Assembly (NCBI GenBank): GCA_046327915.1 | Contig: JAXLXO010000030.1 | Coordinates: 1 to 64,000, forward strand | Reading direction: 5' to 3' | Length of the DNA: 64,000 nucleotides | Source of the DNA: VGTK01 sp046327915 | GTDB taxonomy: Bacteria > Desulfobacterota > Binatia > UBA12015 | Shown: positions 50,800-60,800 of the stretch, piece after piece | How the letters are laid out: every line of letters begins with the position of its first letter | Numbering within the stretch: the stretch's first letter is position 1 | Notes under the pieces: model-generated | What the model was told of the DNA's origin: nothing | What the model saw: only the letters and a program-made list of their open reading frames with translations | Databases searched by the model: none | Translations under genes and position numbers: made by a program

Positions 50800-53700
50800 A
50801 TGACAGCACCACATCGAGATCTCGTGCCGGCGGCTCTCGCCTTCCTCGAAGGTGGCGGCGAGATGGGCCGTCGCATCCGCGCGTTCGACTGGTCGGCGAC
50901 GCCGCTCGGCGATCCCGCGGCCTGGCCGCGCAGCCTGCGAACCGCCGTGCGCATCATGCTCACCTCGCGCCAGCCCATGTTCGTGTGGTGGGGCGAGCAG
51001 CTGGTGAACCTTTACAACGACCCGTACCGCGTGGTGCTCGGCGGCAAGCACCCCGACGCTCTCGGGCGGCCGGCGCAGGACGTCTGGCGCGAGATCTGGG
51101 ACCAGGTCGGTCCGCGCGCGGAGTCCGCGCTGCGCAAGAACGAGGGCACGTTCGACGAGGCGCTGCGCCTCATCATGGAGCGCAACGGCTATCCCGAGGA
51201 GACGTACTTCACGTTCTCGTACAGCCCCGTCCCCGACGACGACGGCGGCACGGGCGGGATCTTCTGCGCGAACAGCGACGAGAGCCGTCGCATCATCGGC
51301 GAGCGCCGGCTGCGCGTGCTGCGCGAGACGTCGAGCGCCGGCGCGGGCGCGCACTCGGTCGCCGATGCCGCGGAGCGCTCGACCTCGGCGCTCGCGGCCG
51401 ACGGCCACGACGTGCCGTTCGCGCTCCTCTACCTTCCAGTCGACGACGGACGCTCGTTCCGGCTCGCGAGCGCATCGGGCGTCGCCCGCGGCGGTGCCGC
51501 GGCTCCGGAACGGATCGACGACGACGACGACGACGACGACGCGGCGCCGTGGGCGGTCGGCGCGGTGGCGAGCGCCGGCGAGACGCGCATCGTCGAGCTC
51601 GACGAGCGGCTGCGCGCGGGCATTCCGGGCGGCGTCTGGCAGCGCGCGGCGCAGCAGGCCGCGATCGTGCCGATCGGCGGCGGCGAGGACGGCGTCGCGG
51701 CCGTTCTGGTCGCGGGCCTCAATCCGTTCCGCCCGCTGGACGACGACTACCGCGGCTTTCTCGAGCTCGCCGCGGCGCACGTCACCGCGTCGATCGCGAG
51801 CGCCACCGCGTACGAGGAGGAGCGCCGCCGCGCCGAGACGCTGGCCGAGCTCGACCGTGCGAAGACGCTCTTCTTCTCGAACGTGAGCCACGAGTTCCGC
51901 ACGCCGCTCACGCTCATGCTCGCGCCGCTCGACGAGCTGCGCACGCGTGCGCGCGGCGACGACCGCGAGCCGCTCGAGCTGCTGCACCGCAACGCGCTGC
52001 GACTGCAGAAGCTGGTCAACACGCTGCTCGACTTCTCGCGCATCGAGGCCGGACGCATGCGCGCGCACTTCGCGCCGACCGATCTCGCGGCCCTCACCGG
52101 GGATCTGGCCAGCACCTTCCGCTCGGCGTGCGAGAAGGCCGGGCTCACGCTCGACGTCGACTGCGCGCCGCTCGCCGAGCCGGTGTGGGTCGACCGCGAG
52201 ATGTGGGAGAAGGTCGTCCTGAACCTGCTGTCGAACGCGTTCAAGTTCACGTTCAACGGCGGCATCCGCGTGTCGCTCGCGGCGGACGCGGACCACGTCC
52301 GCCTGAGCGTCGCCGACACCGGCTCCGGCATCGCGGCCGAGGAGCTGCCGCACGTCTTCGAGCGCTTCCGTCGCATCGAGGGGGCTGCCGCGCGCACGCA
52401 CGAGGGAACCGGCATCGGGCTCGCGCTCGTGCAGGAGCTGGTCCGCCTGCACGGCGGCCGGGTCGGCGTCGAGAGCGTGCCGGGGCACGGCAGCACCTTC
52501 AGCGTCACCATCCCGCTCGGGCACGCGCATCTGCCGCGCGAGCAGCTGGTCGCGCACGGTGCCGACGACGGCCGTTCGGGCGCGCTCGCCGACGCGGTGG
52601 TCGGCGAGGCGCTGCGCTGGCTGCCCGACGCGGTCGACCCCGCAGACGCCGTGGTTCCCGCGCTCGAAGCCGCCGCGCTGCCGGGATCGAGCGACGCCGC
52701 GGCGTCACCGGCGCGGCGTGCGCGCATCGTGCTCGCCGACGACAACGCCGACATGCGCGGCTACCTGCGTCGCCTGCTCGCGACCCGCTACGAGGTCGAG
52801 GCGCTGCCCGACGGCGCGGCCGCGCTCGAGGCGATCCGTCGCGAGCCGCCGGATCTCGTGCTGTCCGACGTGATGATGCCGCGCCTCGACGGCTTCGGCC
52901 TGCTGCGCGCGCTGCGCGAGGACGAGGCGACGCGCGCGATCCCGGTGCTCCTGCTGTCGGCGCGCGCCGGCGAGGAGGCGCGGATCGAGGGCCTCGAGCA
53001 TGGCGCCGACGACTACCTCGTGAAGCCGTTCTCCGCGGGCGAGCTGCTCGCGCGCGTCGGCGCGCGGCTCGAGCTGGCGCGGGCACGCCGCACCGTGGAG
53101 GACGCGCTGCGCGACGCCGACCGTCGCAAGGACGAGTTCCTCGCCACGCTGGCGCACGAGCTTCGCAACCCTCTCGCGCCGATGCGCAACGCCCTGCACG
53201 CGCTGCGCATGGCCGGCCCGGACGCGCCCACGGCGGGCCGCCTGCACGCGATGATGGAGCGGCAGGTCAATCACATGGTCCGTCTGGTCGACGACCTGCT
53301 CGAGGTGTCGCGCATCACGCGCGGCAGGATCGAGCTGCGCATGGAGCAGGTGGATCTGGGCGCGGTGGTGCGGGCGGCGGTCGAGACCAGCCGGCCGCTG
53401 ATCGACGCCGGCGGACACGAGCTGCGCATCGTGCTTCCGGCCGAGCCGGTCACGCTGCGCGCCGATCCGGTGCGCCTCGCGCAGGTGGTCGGCAACCTGC
53501 TGAACAACGCGGCCAAGTACACGCCGCGCGGCGGGCACATCCGCCTCGAGGCACGCCTCTGCGGCAACGAGGTCGAGCTCGAGGTGCGCGACGACGGCGT
53601 CGGCATCCCGCAGGAGATGCTCGGCAAGGTCTTCGAGCTCTTCACCCAGGTCGACCACACGCGCGCCGCGGCGCAAGGCGGGCTCGGCATCGGCTTGACG

Positions 53701-54207
53701 CTCGTGCGGCACATCGTCGAGCTGCACGGCGGCCGCATCGAGGCGAGCAGCCCCGGTCAGGACCGCGGCAGCACGTTCCGCGTCCGCCTGCCGGTCGTGC
53801 AGGGGCCGCGGCCCGCAGCGGCCGCCGAGGAGCCCCGCGGCCTCGCCCGCGTTCCGTCGCGCCGCGTGCTGGTCGTCGACGACAACGTCGACGCGGCGGA
53901 GAGCCTCGGCCTGCTGCTGCGCTTCCTCGGTGCCGAGGTGCAGGTCGCGCACGACGGACCGTCCGCACTCGCACTGCTCGACTCGTTCGAGCCCGAGCTC
54001 GTGCTTCTCGACATCGGCATGCCGGGCATGGACGGCTATCAGGTGGCGGCGCGCGTCCGCGCGCTGCCGTCGCAGCGCCACACCGTGCTCATCGCGCTCA
54101 CCGGCTGGGGCCAGAGCGAGGACCGCGAGCGCAGCCGCGCGGCGGGCTTCGACGAGCACTTCGTCAAGCCGGTCGACATCTCGACCCTGCAGTCGCTGCT
54201 CGCCTGA
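50800..54207 (+). CDS. Hybrid histidine kinase: PAS-GAF-HK-REC-HK-REC
   Basis: A 1135-residue cytoplasmic sensor with no transmembrane helix. A PAS-like domain (~20-165) and GAF-like domain (~175-335) lead to kinase 1 with phospho-acceptor His364 in FSNVSHEFRTPL and an ATPase (NLLSNAFKF, GTGIGLAL). Receiver 1 (~641-760) has phospho-Asp690 in LSDVMMPRLDG. Kinase 2 has His786 in LATLAHELRNPL and its own ATPase (NLLNNAAKYT, GIGLTLVRH). Receiver 2 has Asp1071 in LLDIGMPGMDG. All key residues are present, so an internal relay is possible. A poly-Asp run of eight is encoded by (GAC)8 in the GAF region. There is no output gene nearby. The start is ATG 50800. Confidence 0.92.
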   Translation: MTAPHRDLVPAALAFLEGGGEMGRRIRAFDWSATPLGDPAAWPRSLRTAVRIMLTSRQPMFVWWGEQLVNLYNDPYRVVLGGKHPDALGRPAQDVWREIWDQVGPRAESALRKNEGTFDEALRLIMERNGYPEETYFTFSYSPVPDDDGGTGGIFCANSDESRRIIGERRLRVLRETSSAGAGAHSVADAAERSTSALAADGHDVPFALLYLPVDDGRSFRLASASGVARGGAAAPERIDDDDDDDDAAPWAVGAVASAGETRIVELDERLRAGIPGGVWQRAAQQAAIVPIGGGEDGVAAVLVAGLNPFRPLDDDYRGFLELAAAHVTASIASATAYEEERRRAETLAELDRAKTLFFSNVSHEFRTPLTLMLAPLDELRTRARGDDREPLELLHRNALRLQKLVNTLLDFSRIEAGRMRAHFAPTDLAALTGDLASTFRSACEKAGLTLDVDCAPLAEPVWVDREMWEKVVLNLLSNAFKFTFNGGIRVSLAADADHVRLSVADTGSGIAAEELPHVFERFRRIEGAAARTHEGTGIGLALVQELVRLHGGRVGVESVPGHGSTFSVTIPLGHAHLPREQLVAHGADDGRSGALADAVVGEALRWLPDAVDPADAVVPALEAAALPGSSDAAASPARRARIVLADDNADMRGYLRRLLATRYEVEALPDGAAALEAIRREPPDLVLSDVMMPRLDGFGLLRALREDEATRAIPVLLLSARAGEEARIEGLEHGADDYLVKPFSAGELLARVGARLELARARRTVEDALRDADRRKDEFLATLAHELRNPLAPMRNALHALRMAGPDAPTAGRLHAMMERQVNHMVRLVDDLLEVSRITRGRIELRMEQVDLGAVVRAAVETSRPLIDAGGHELRIVLPAEPVTLRADPVRLAQVVGNLLNNAAKYTPRGGHIRLEARLCGNEVELEVRDDGVGIPQEMLGKVFELFTQVDHTRAAAQGGLGIGLTLVRHIVELHGGRIEASSPGQDRGSTFRVRLPVVQGPRPAAAAEEPRGLARVPSRRVLVVDDNVDAAESLGLLLRFLGAEVQVAHDGPSALALLDSFEPELVLLDIGMPGMDGYQVAARVRALPSQRHTVLIALTGWGQSEDRERSRAAGFDEHFVKPVDISTLQSLLA
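51517..51540 (+). repeat. (GAC)8 microsatellite inside the hybrid kinase gene
   Basis: Eight perfect GAC units encode eight consecutive Asp residues between the two halves of the GAF-like domain. Slippage would change linker length without shifting the frame. Confidence 0.9.
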
Positions 54208-54247
54208 CGCGTGCGAACGCGCGGTGGCGCCGTCGCGTTGCCCGGTG

Positions 54248-56239
54248 TCAGACCTTGCGGCCCGCGAGATGGCCGTCGAAGATCGCACGGTCGGCGGGAC
54301 GAACCGCGACCGCGTCGCCGACGCGGATCAGCTCGGGCACGCGCCCGCGCAGCGCCGTGTAGAGCTCGTCGCACGGCAGCCCGTGCGTGCGGATCACGAC
54401 GTGGTCGGCTGCGACCGGTTCGGTGCGCCGGGACAGCACGTCCATCACCGTCGCCTCGCCCTGCCCGATCGCAACCAGCGCCGTTCCGGGACTCCAGCGG
54501 AGCCCCGCCTGCACCGCGCGCGAGAGCGCGTAGCTCGCGGTCTCGCGGTCGAGCGCCATCGGTGACGCGAGCGGCGTCACCACCCTGGTCTCCCGTCCGC
54601 TCGCGGCGAGCAGCTCGCCGAGACCGATCGCCTCGATGAAGCCGACCGCGTCGAGGATCAACACGCGCTGCCCGAGCGACTGCCAGCGGCGCAGCGCCGC
54701 CTCGTGATCGAGCACGTGCTCCTGCTCGCCGCCGCGGATCGGCAGCGGATGCGACTTGGTCGGCAGGTCGCGCGTCGCCCGTCCGCCGGTCGCGACGATC
54801 ACCGCGCCGGGCTCGAGCGCGAGCACGGCGTCGGCGGTCGCATCCACGCCCAGGCGAATCTCGACGCCGCGCCGCTCGCACTCGCCGACGCGCCACGCCG
54901 CGAGATCGCCGATCTCCTCGCGCCCCGGCAGCGACGCCGCGAGCGGGATCTTGCCGCCGAGGCGCGGTCCGCGCTCGAGCAGGATCACCTCGTGGCCGCG
55001 CGCCGCCGCGACCCACGCGGCCTCGAGCCCCGCCGGTCCGCCGCCGACCACGACGACGCGCTTCTTCTTCGACGCCTGCACGAGCGTGCCGTGACCGAGA
55101 TCGTCCTCGCGTCCGACGGCGGGATTCGTCACGCACGTGACCGGCAGCCCGAGCGTCAGGTTGCCGTAGCAGCCCTGATTGACGCCGGTGCAGCGGCGGA
55201 TGGTCGCGGTGACGCCGTCGCGCGCCTTGTTCGCCCACTCGGGGTCGGCGATGAGCGCGCGCACCACCGTCACCGCGTCGGCCTCGCCGCGCTCGAGGAT
55301 GCCTTCCGCTTCCTCCGGCGTCAGCACGCGGTGCACGGTGAACACCGGCGTGGTCTTCACGCCCTGCTTGACGCGCGCCGCGGCGTAGGTCCCGAACGCG
55401 TGCGGCACGTACAGCGGACGCACCATGCCGATGCCGGAGATGCCGACGCTCACGTTCAGGAAGTCGACGAGCCCCGCCTCCTCGAGGCGCGCCGCGATCT
55501 GCGCCGCGTCGTCGGCGCAGATCGCGCCGTCGCCCGGCGTGCGCGACTCCTCGTCGCCGACCAGCCGCAGCCCGACCGCGACGTGCGGTCCCGCCGCCGC
55601 GCGCACCGCCTCGAGCACCTCGACGACGAAGCGCATGCGGTTCTCGAGGCTGCCGCCCCAGCGATCCGTCCGCTTGTTGCTCTTCGGCGACAGGAACTCG
55701 TGGATCAGGTAGCCGTGCGCGCCGTGCACCTCGATGCCGTCGAAGCCGCCCGCCGCGGCGTTCGCGGCCGAGCGTGCGAAGTGCTCGACCAGCTCCGCGA
55801 TCTCGTGCTCCTCGAGGACCTTCGGCGCCTCCAGCGAGTTCGCGACGTGCGACGGCGCCCACGCCGGCAGCTTCGACCACGGCCCCTGATTGACGCCGCC
55901 GTTGTGCGCGAGCTGCAGGAACGTCAGCGCGCCGTGCGCGCGCACGCGCGACGTCAAGCGCCGGAAGTGCGGCACGCTCGCGGGATCCCACGCCACCGCG
56001 TTGTTGTGCATCTGGTACGCGGTGGTGGGATGCACCTGCGCCTGTCCCGCGATGACGATGCCGGCGCCGCCGCGCGCGCGCTCGGCGAGGTAGCGTCCGA
56101 GACGGTCGCCGTAGAAGCCGGGCTCGCCGAACACCGGCGCGGGCTCGGAGAACATCGTGAAGTGCGCGCCGAAGACGACGCGGTTCCTGGCTTCGACGGG
56201 TCCGATGCGCAGCGGCGAGAACAGGTGCGGGAAGGCCAT
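54248..56239 (-). CDS. 2,4-dienoyl-CoA reductase-like NADH:flavin oxidoreductase, one Fe-S Cys missing
   Basis: A 663-residue enzyme of the FadH/trimethylamine-dehydrogenase type: an Old-yellow-enzyme TIM barrel (~1-330) with EVHGAHGYLIHEFLSP, then a FAD/NAD domain (VVVVGGGPAGLEAA near 389). The 4Fe-4S site of the family is Cys-x2-Cys-x3-Cys-x11-Cys; here the four positions are Cys350, Val353, Cys357 and Cys369, so the second ligand is lost. Electron transfer between flavins may be altered. Start ATG 56239 (MAFPHLFSPL) matches the family start. It lies 46 bases downstream of the sulfatase-fold gene on the same strand. Confidence 0.9.
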   Translation of the reverse strand: MAFPHLFSPLRIGPVEARNRVVFGAHFTMFSEPAPVFGEPGFYGDRLGRYLAERARGGAGIVIAGQAQVHPTTAYQMHNNAVAWDPASVPHFRRLTSRVRAHGALTFLQLAHNGGVNQGPWSKLPAWAPSHVANSLEAPKVLEEHEIAELVEHFARSAANAAAGGFDGIEVHGAHGYLIHEFLSPKSNKRTDRWGGSLENRMRFVVEVLEAVRAAAGPHVAVGLRLVGDEESRTPGDGAICADDAAQIAARLEEAGLVDFLNVSVGISGIGMVRPLYVPHAFGTYAAARVKQGVKTTPVFTVHRVLTPEEAEGILERGEADAVTVVRALIADPEWANKARDGVTATIRRCTGVNQGCYGNLTLGLPVTCVTNPAVGREDDLGHGTLVQASKKKRVVVVGGGPAGLEAAWVAAARGHEVILLERGPRLGGKIPLAASLPGREEIGDLAAWRVGECERRGVEIRLGVDATADAVLALEPGAVIVATGGRATRDLPTKSHPLPIRGGEQEHVLDHEAALRRWQSLGQRVLILDAVGFIEAIGLGELLAASGRETRVVTPLASPMALDRETASYALSRAVQAGLRWSPGTALVAIGQGEATVMDVLSRRTEPVAADHVVIRTHGLPCDELYTALRGRVPELIRVGDAVAVRPADRAIFDGHLAGRKV

Positions 56240-56285
56240 CGGTCCCTGTGTGCGACGAACGCGCCCCGCGCGCAAGGTGGCGGGG

Positions 56286-57725
56286 CTACTGCAGGTAGCC
56301 GAGCGCCCGCAGCCGCGCCGCCGCCTGCGGATCGGGCTTGCGCACCAGCGCGAGCTTGGTCTGACGTCCGGTGTCGATGCGCCACGACGCGAGCAGCGGA
56401 TCGAGCGTCGCGAGGAAGAGCGGCGCCGTCCCGGTCGTGAACAGATTGGTCTGCTCTTCCGGATCGAGCGCGAGGTCGAACACCTCGACTCCGGCGCGGT
56501 TCGGAAGCGGCGGCTCGTAGCGGATCAGCTTCGCTTGCACCGTGCGCGCCGAGTTCTGGCGACCGGAAAGCCAGCGATTGGAGCTGAACGCGGGCAGCAC
56601 GGGGAACGGCGGCGACGCGCGGCCCGCGAGGTACGGCGAGAGGTCGGCGAAGCGATTCTCCGGCGCGACGTCGCGCGCGCCGAAGCCTTCGGGCGCGGTC
56701 ACGCCGGCGAGGCCGAGGATCGTCGGTGCGACGTCCATGAGGCGCACCTGCTGCGTCACGCGCTGCGACGGCGCGACGCGGCGCGGATAGCGCACGACGA
56801 GCGGCACGCGCAGCACCTCGTCGTAGAGCGTCTTGGCGTGTCCCTTGGAGCCGTGCTCGAAGAACTCCTCGCCGTGGTCGCTGGTGACGACCACGATCGT
56901 GTCGTCGAGCACGCCGAGCGCGCGCAGCTTCGCGAAGAGCCGCGCGAGGTGATCGTCCGTGAAGCGGATCTCGCCGTCGTAGAGCGCGATCAGGTGCTGC
57001 AGGTCGCGCGGATCCATGCCGCGGCTGATGGTGTCGTTGGTCTCGAAGCGTCGCGCGTCGAGATTGCCGCGGTAGCCGGGGTCGAAGCGCTCGACGTACT
57101 CGGGCGGCGGCACGTAGTCGTAGTGGACGTCCCACATGTGCAGGAAGACGAAGAACGGCTCGCGCGTCTCCACCGCGCTCCGGCGGTCGAGCCAGCCGCC
57201 CACCAGGTCGACGAGGCCCGGCGACGACACCGCGGCGCCGCCGAGCTTCGGGCGACGCTCCACCATGCTCTCGTCGTAGCTCGCGAAGCCCTGCCCGAAG
57301 CCGTAGTGCGCCATGACCGTCGGACCCGACACGAAGGCCGCGGTTGCGTAGCCCGCCCCCTGCAGGACCTCGGCGAGCGTCACCGCGTCGGGCGACAGCT
57401 TCTGCCGCACCGTCACGACGTCGTGCACTTCGGGCGGCAACCCCGTGAGGAGCGTCATGTGCGCCGGCACGGTCCACGGCGCGGACGAGATCGCGCTCTC
57501 GAACAGCGCGCCGTCGCGCGCCAGCGTGTCGATCGCGGGGCTCGTCTCGCGCGCGTAGCCGTACGCGCCGACGTGGTCCGCGCGCAGCGAGTCGATCGAC
57601 ACCAGCAGCACGTTGGGACGAACCGGCGTCGCGGCCCTCAATCCGCGTGCGGACACGAGTACCGCCACGAAGCTCGCGACCACGGCCGCGAGGCCGCACC
57701 ACCGGATCAGCCGCCGTGCCCGCAC
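56286..57725 (-). CDS. Sulfatase-fold enzyme with Thr at the nucleophile position
   Basis: A 479-residue alkaline-phosphatase-superfamily protein, probably exported (N-terminal helix ~8-30). Metal ligands are seen in VSIDSLRADH (Asp45) and VVTSDHGEEF; substrate-side residues include GHAKTLYDE. The sulfatase signature Cys/Ser-x-Pro-x-Arg is replaced by Thr85-Val-Pro-Ala-His in APWTVPAHMTLLTG, so it cannot form formylglycine. Thr is the nucleophile in phosphoglycerol transferases and phosphatases of this fold, which suggests phosphoester chemistry (inference). The start is GTG 57725. Confidence 0.85.
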   Translation of the reverse strand: MRARRLIRWCGLAAVVASFVAVLVSARGLRAATPVRPNVLLVSIDSLRADHVGAYGYARETSPAIDTLARDGALFESAISSAPWTVPAHMTLLTGLPPEVHDVVTVRQKLSPDAVTLAEVLQGAGYATAAFVSGPTVMAHYGFGQGFASYDESMVERRPKLGGAAVSSPGLVDLVGGWLDRRSAVETREPFFVFLHMWDVHYDYVPPPEYVERFDPGYRGNLDARRFETNDTISRGMDPRDLQHLIALYDGEIRFTDDHLARLFAKLRALGVLDDTIVVVTSDHGEEFFEHGSKGHAKTLYDEVLRVPLVVRYPRRVAPSQRVTQQVRLMDVAPTILGLAGVTAPEGFGARDVAPENRFADLSPYLAGRASPPFPVLPAFSSNRWLSGRQNSARTVQAKLIRYEPPLPNRAGVEVFDLALDPEEQTNLFTTGTAPLFLATLDPLLASWRIDTGRQTKLALVRKPDPQAAARLRALGYLQ

Positions 57726-57883
57726 GAGGCGTCAGCGTACGGGACGCGGCGCGCGCGCGCGACCCGGATTGCGCCCGGGGCGGCACCGGAATCGACCGGC
57801 GTCGGCCCGCGCGGCCGGCCCGACATCAGCCCGCGGCAGCGCGCGCGCGACGCGGGTTCCCGTGTGTCCCGGCGCGCCCTGCG

Positions 57884-60800
57884 TCAGGGCAGCGTCGCGC
57901 GCAGCGCGCTGGCCGTGTTCCGGCGCGCCGTCGCGAACGACGTCTGCCAGCACTGCGCCGGATCGTCCGCGCGCACCAGCTGCACGACGACCGGCAGCTG
58001 CGCGACCGGCAACGCCGGCAGCTCGAGATGCGGCCCCGCGCCCTCGACACGCAGCCGCGCGCCGCCGCCCGTGGACGGCTTCAGCACGAGACGCGTGAGT
58101 CCGTCCGCGAGCGCCGCGCCGCCCCGATAGCGGAACGCGCCGCCGCCGAGCGACGTCCAGCACGCGCCCCCGTTGCACACTCCGCCCGGCGCGACGCCGG
58201 CCGAGAAGATCGACGCTCCGGCGCCGTCGTACGCGCACAGCGCGTAGCCGGCGGCGCCGGACACCGGATCGCCGAGCGCGCCGACGGCGAGCGCGTCGCC
58301 GCCGAAGGTCCAGACCAGCTTCCGCGGATCGGCGCCGAAGCGCACGCTCCCGCGCGTCGCGTCGGCGCACGCGCGCGGCGCGGGCGCGCACGACGGGCCC
58401 GACGGTCCCGTGCCCGCACCGACCGAGAAGCGGCGGTCGATGCGCGTCACGTTGCCTTGACGGTCCGCGACCTCGACGAGCAGGTGCGCCTCGTCGACGT
58501 GCGCGACCGGCTCCGCGAGCGGGATCTCCCAGCGGCCATCGCCGAGCGGGACGAGCAGGTCGGCGAGCTCCTGCCCCGCCGCGCGTCCGGCGAGCGCCAC
58601 GTCCGCGACCAGCGACAGCGAGCCGTCCGCGACACCCGAGTCCGCGTCCGCGACACCGACCACGATGCGCGACAGCGGCGACGCGTTGGCGCCCGCGCGC
58701 GGTGCGCTCAGCGCGAGCGTCGGCCGGACCTCGTCGAGGAACCAGCCCCACGGCGACGTGCCGTTGGTGCCCCCGTTGATCGGCGCGCCGAGGTCGATCC
58801 AGCGCGCGATGGTCATCTTCTCGTCCTCGCCGAGCGCGGGCACGCCGCTGCCGGGCGGTGGCATGATCGTACCCGTGAAGTCGAGGTCGGCCGCGTTCGC
58901 ATCGGCGCCCGCGGGCAGCGTGCTCGCGTCGCCCGGAACGCTTTCGGTGGGGTGATCGGCGTTGCGCCAGCCGTCGAGGCGGCGCCCGAAGACCTTCCAC
59001 GCGAGCAGGCTGCGGCGGCTCTGGAACATGCGCACGTAGCGGCTCGCGTTGCTCTGCCGCCACGTGCCGCGCGAGCCGTCCCAGCTCGCGACCGGTCCGT
59101 AGCCCCAGCGCGCGTCCGTGTCGTCGGCGAGACGCGCGTAGTCGCCTGGCAGGCCGTCGTAGGACGCGAGGTCGTCGAGCACAAGATTGCCGGGCGGCGT
59201 CGCCGCGTTCTTCGTGTGGCACGGCACGCAGCTGCGCTGCAGGATCGGACGCACGTCGCGCACGAACTCGACGTTCACGACGTTGCCGGCGACGTTCCGC
59301 GTCACCGGGTTGCCGCCGGCGTCCTTCGACAGCAGCGGTACTTGACCGCGCGTCAGGTCGGTGACCGCGTACTCGGGCCGCGCGGCCGCCGTGCTCTCGA
59401 ACGCGAGCGGCGTCTGGCTGTGCGCGTGGCAGCCGCCGCAGTCGGCGCGCATCTCGCCCGGACGCACCTGGTGCCACGTCTGCGCCATGTTCAGCACGAG
59501 CCCGTCGCGGTCGAGCGTCTGGAAGGTGAACGGCGTGTCGGCGGGGATGCGCGCGAGGAAGCTCGTGTCGGGGTTGCCGTCCGGATCGAGCAACGGCGAG
59601 CCGTCGGGGTTCTGCTTGCGCAGCGGGATCTCGCCGAGGATGCGCAGGCGCTCGCCCGCGTGGCTGGTGAACATCTGCGCGCCCGCGGGTCCGCCGTTCG
59701 GCCCGTAGCTGCGGTGCGTCCCGGGCTCCATCGCCACCAGACGGACCGCCCAGATGTCGTTGTTGCGGTACCTGCCGGCGTCGGCGCCCTGCGTGAACCA
59801 GTTGCTGCTCTGGCCGTTCTCGACGGTGTTGAACGCGTCGAGGCCGTCGAAGAAGTCCGACCACGGCGTGACGTGCCCGGGAAAGCTCTCCCTCTTGTAG
59901 AAGCTGCTGGTGCCGACGAGCCCGTACGCGGTGCCCGCTGGCAGCGACGGATGCACGGTGCCGTCGTTCGGCAGCCACGGCAGCTCGACCGGCTCGTCGA
60001 CGCCGTGCACGTCGCGGTACTTGACGACGGCGCGCGGCCAGGCCTCGTTGTAGGCCGGGTCGTTCTTCAGCAGCACGAGCTGCGACGGCGACGTCACCGG
60101 TCCGCCGTCCGGCATGAGGTAGATGCCGGAGTCGTAGTAGGGCGTCGGCTGCGGGCGGTTCAGGTCGTTCGCCGGACCGGGAGTCCACGCGAGCAGCAGA
60201 TCGCCACCGGGCGCGGCCGACGGATGCGTGACCTTGCCGACGCGGACGCCGCCCGCGCCGACGGGCGCAGCCTCGTCGTTCGGCGTCGTGAACGGCGTGA
60301 TCGCGCGGAAGCCGCGCGGCGTGAACGGCATCGTGAACGGGTACGGAAAGCCCGCGCCGACGGTCTGGTCGATCGGCGGGTTGTCCTCGGGGAAGGCGGA
60401 GAAGAAGCGCGGCTCGCCGGGCGGCGGACGCAGCGGCAGGCGGAAGAACGCGCCGAAGCCGTTGTTGTTGAGGTTGTAGTAGTCCTCGACCACGACGTCG
60501 CCGTCCGAGAGCTGCGTCGCGAAGTGGAACGCCTGCCCGTCGTGGAAGGCGCTGACGATCGGCTCCCAGTGGCGCCCGTCGGGCCAGATCGCCCACACGC
60601 CCCACATGCGCGCGTCGCGCAGCCCCTGCGACTCGTGGCTCGAGAACAGGATGCGTCCGTCCGCGAGCGGCGTCGGATGCAGCGCGCTCGACACGTTCAT
60701 CGGCGCGATCTGCGTGACGTTCGAGCCGTCCTCGTCCATCACGAAGAGCTGCAGCGTGGGGGTGGTGTAGCCCTTCGGCGGCGCGAAGCCGTTGCGGTTG

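Noticed and set aside
56286..57725. Annotation as a classical arylsulfatase
   Set aside because: The formylglycine signature is not present; Thr occupies the site.
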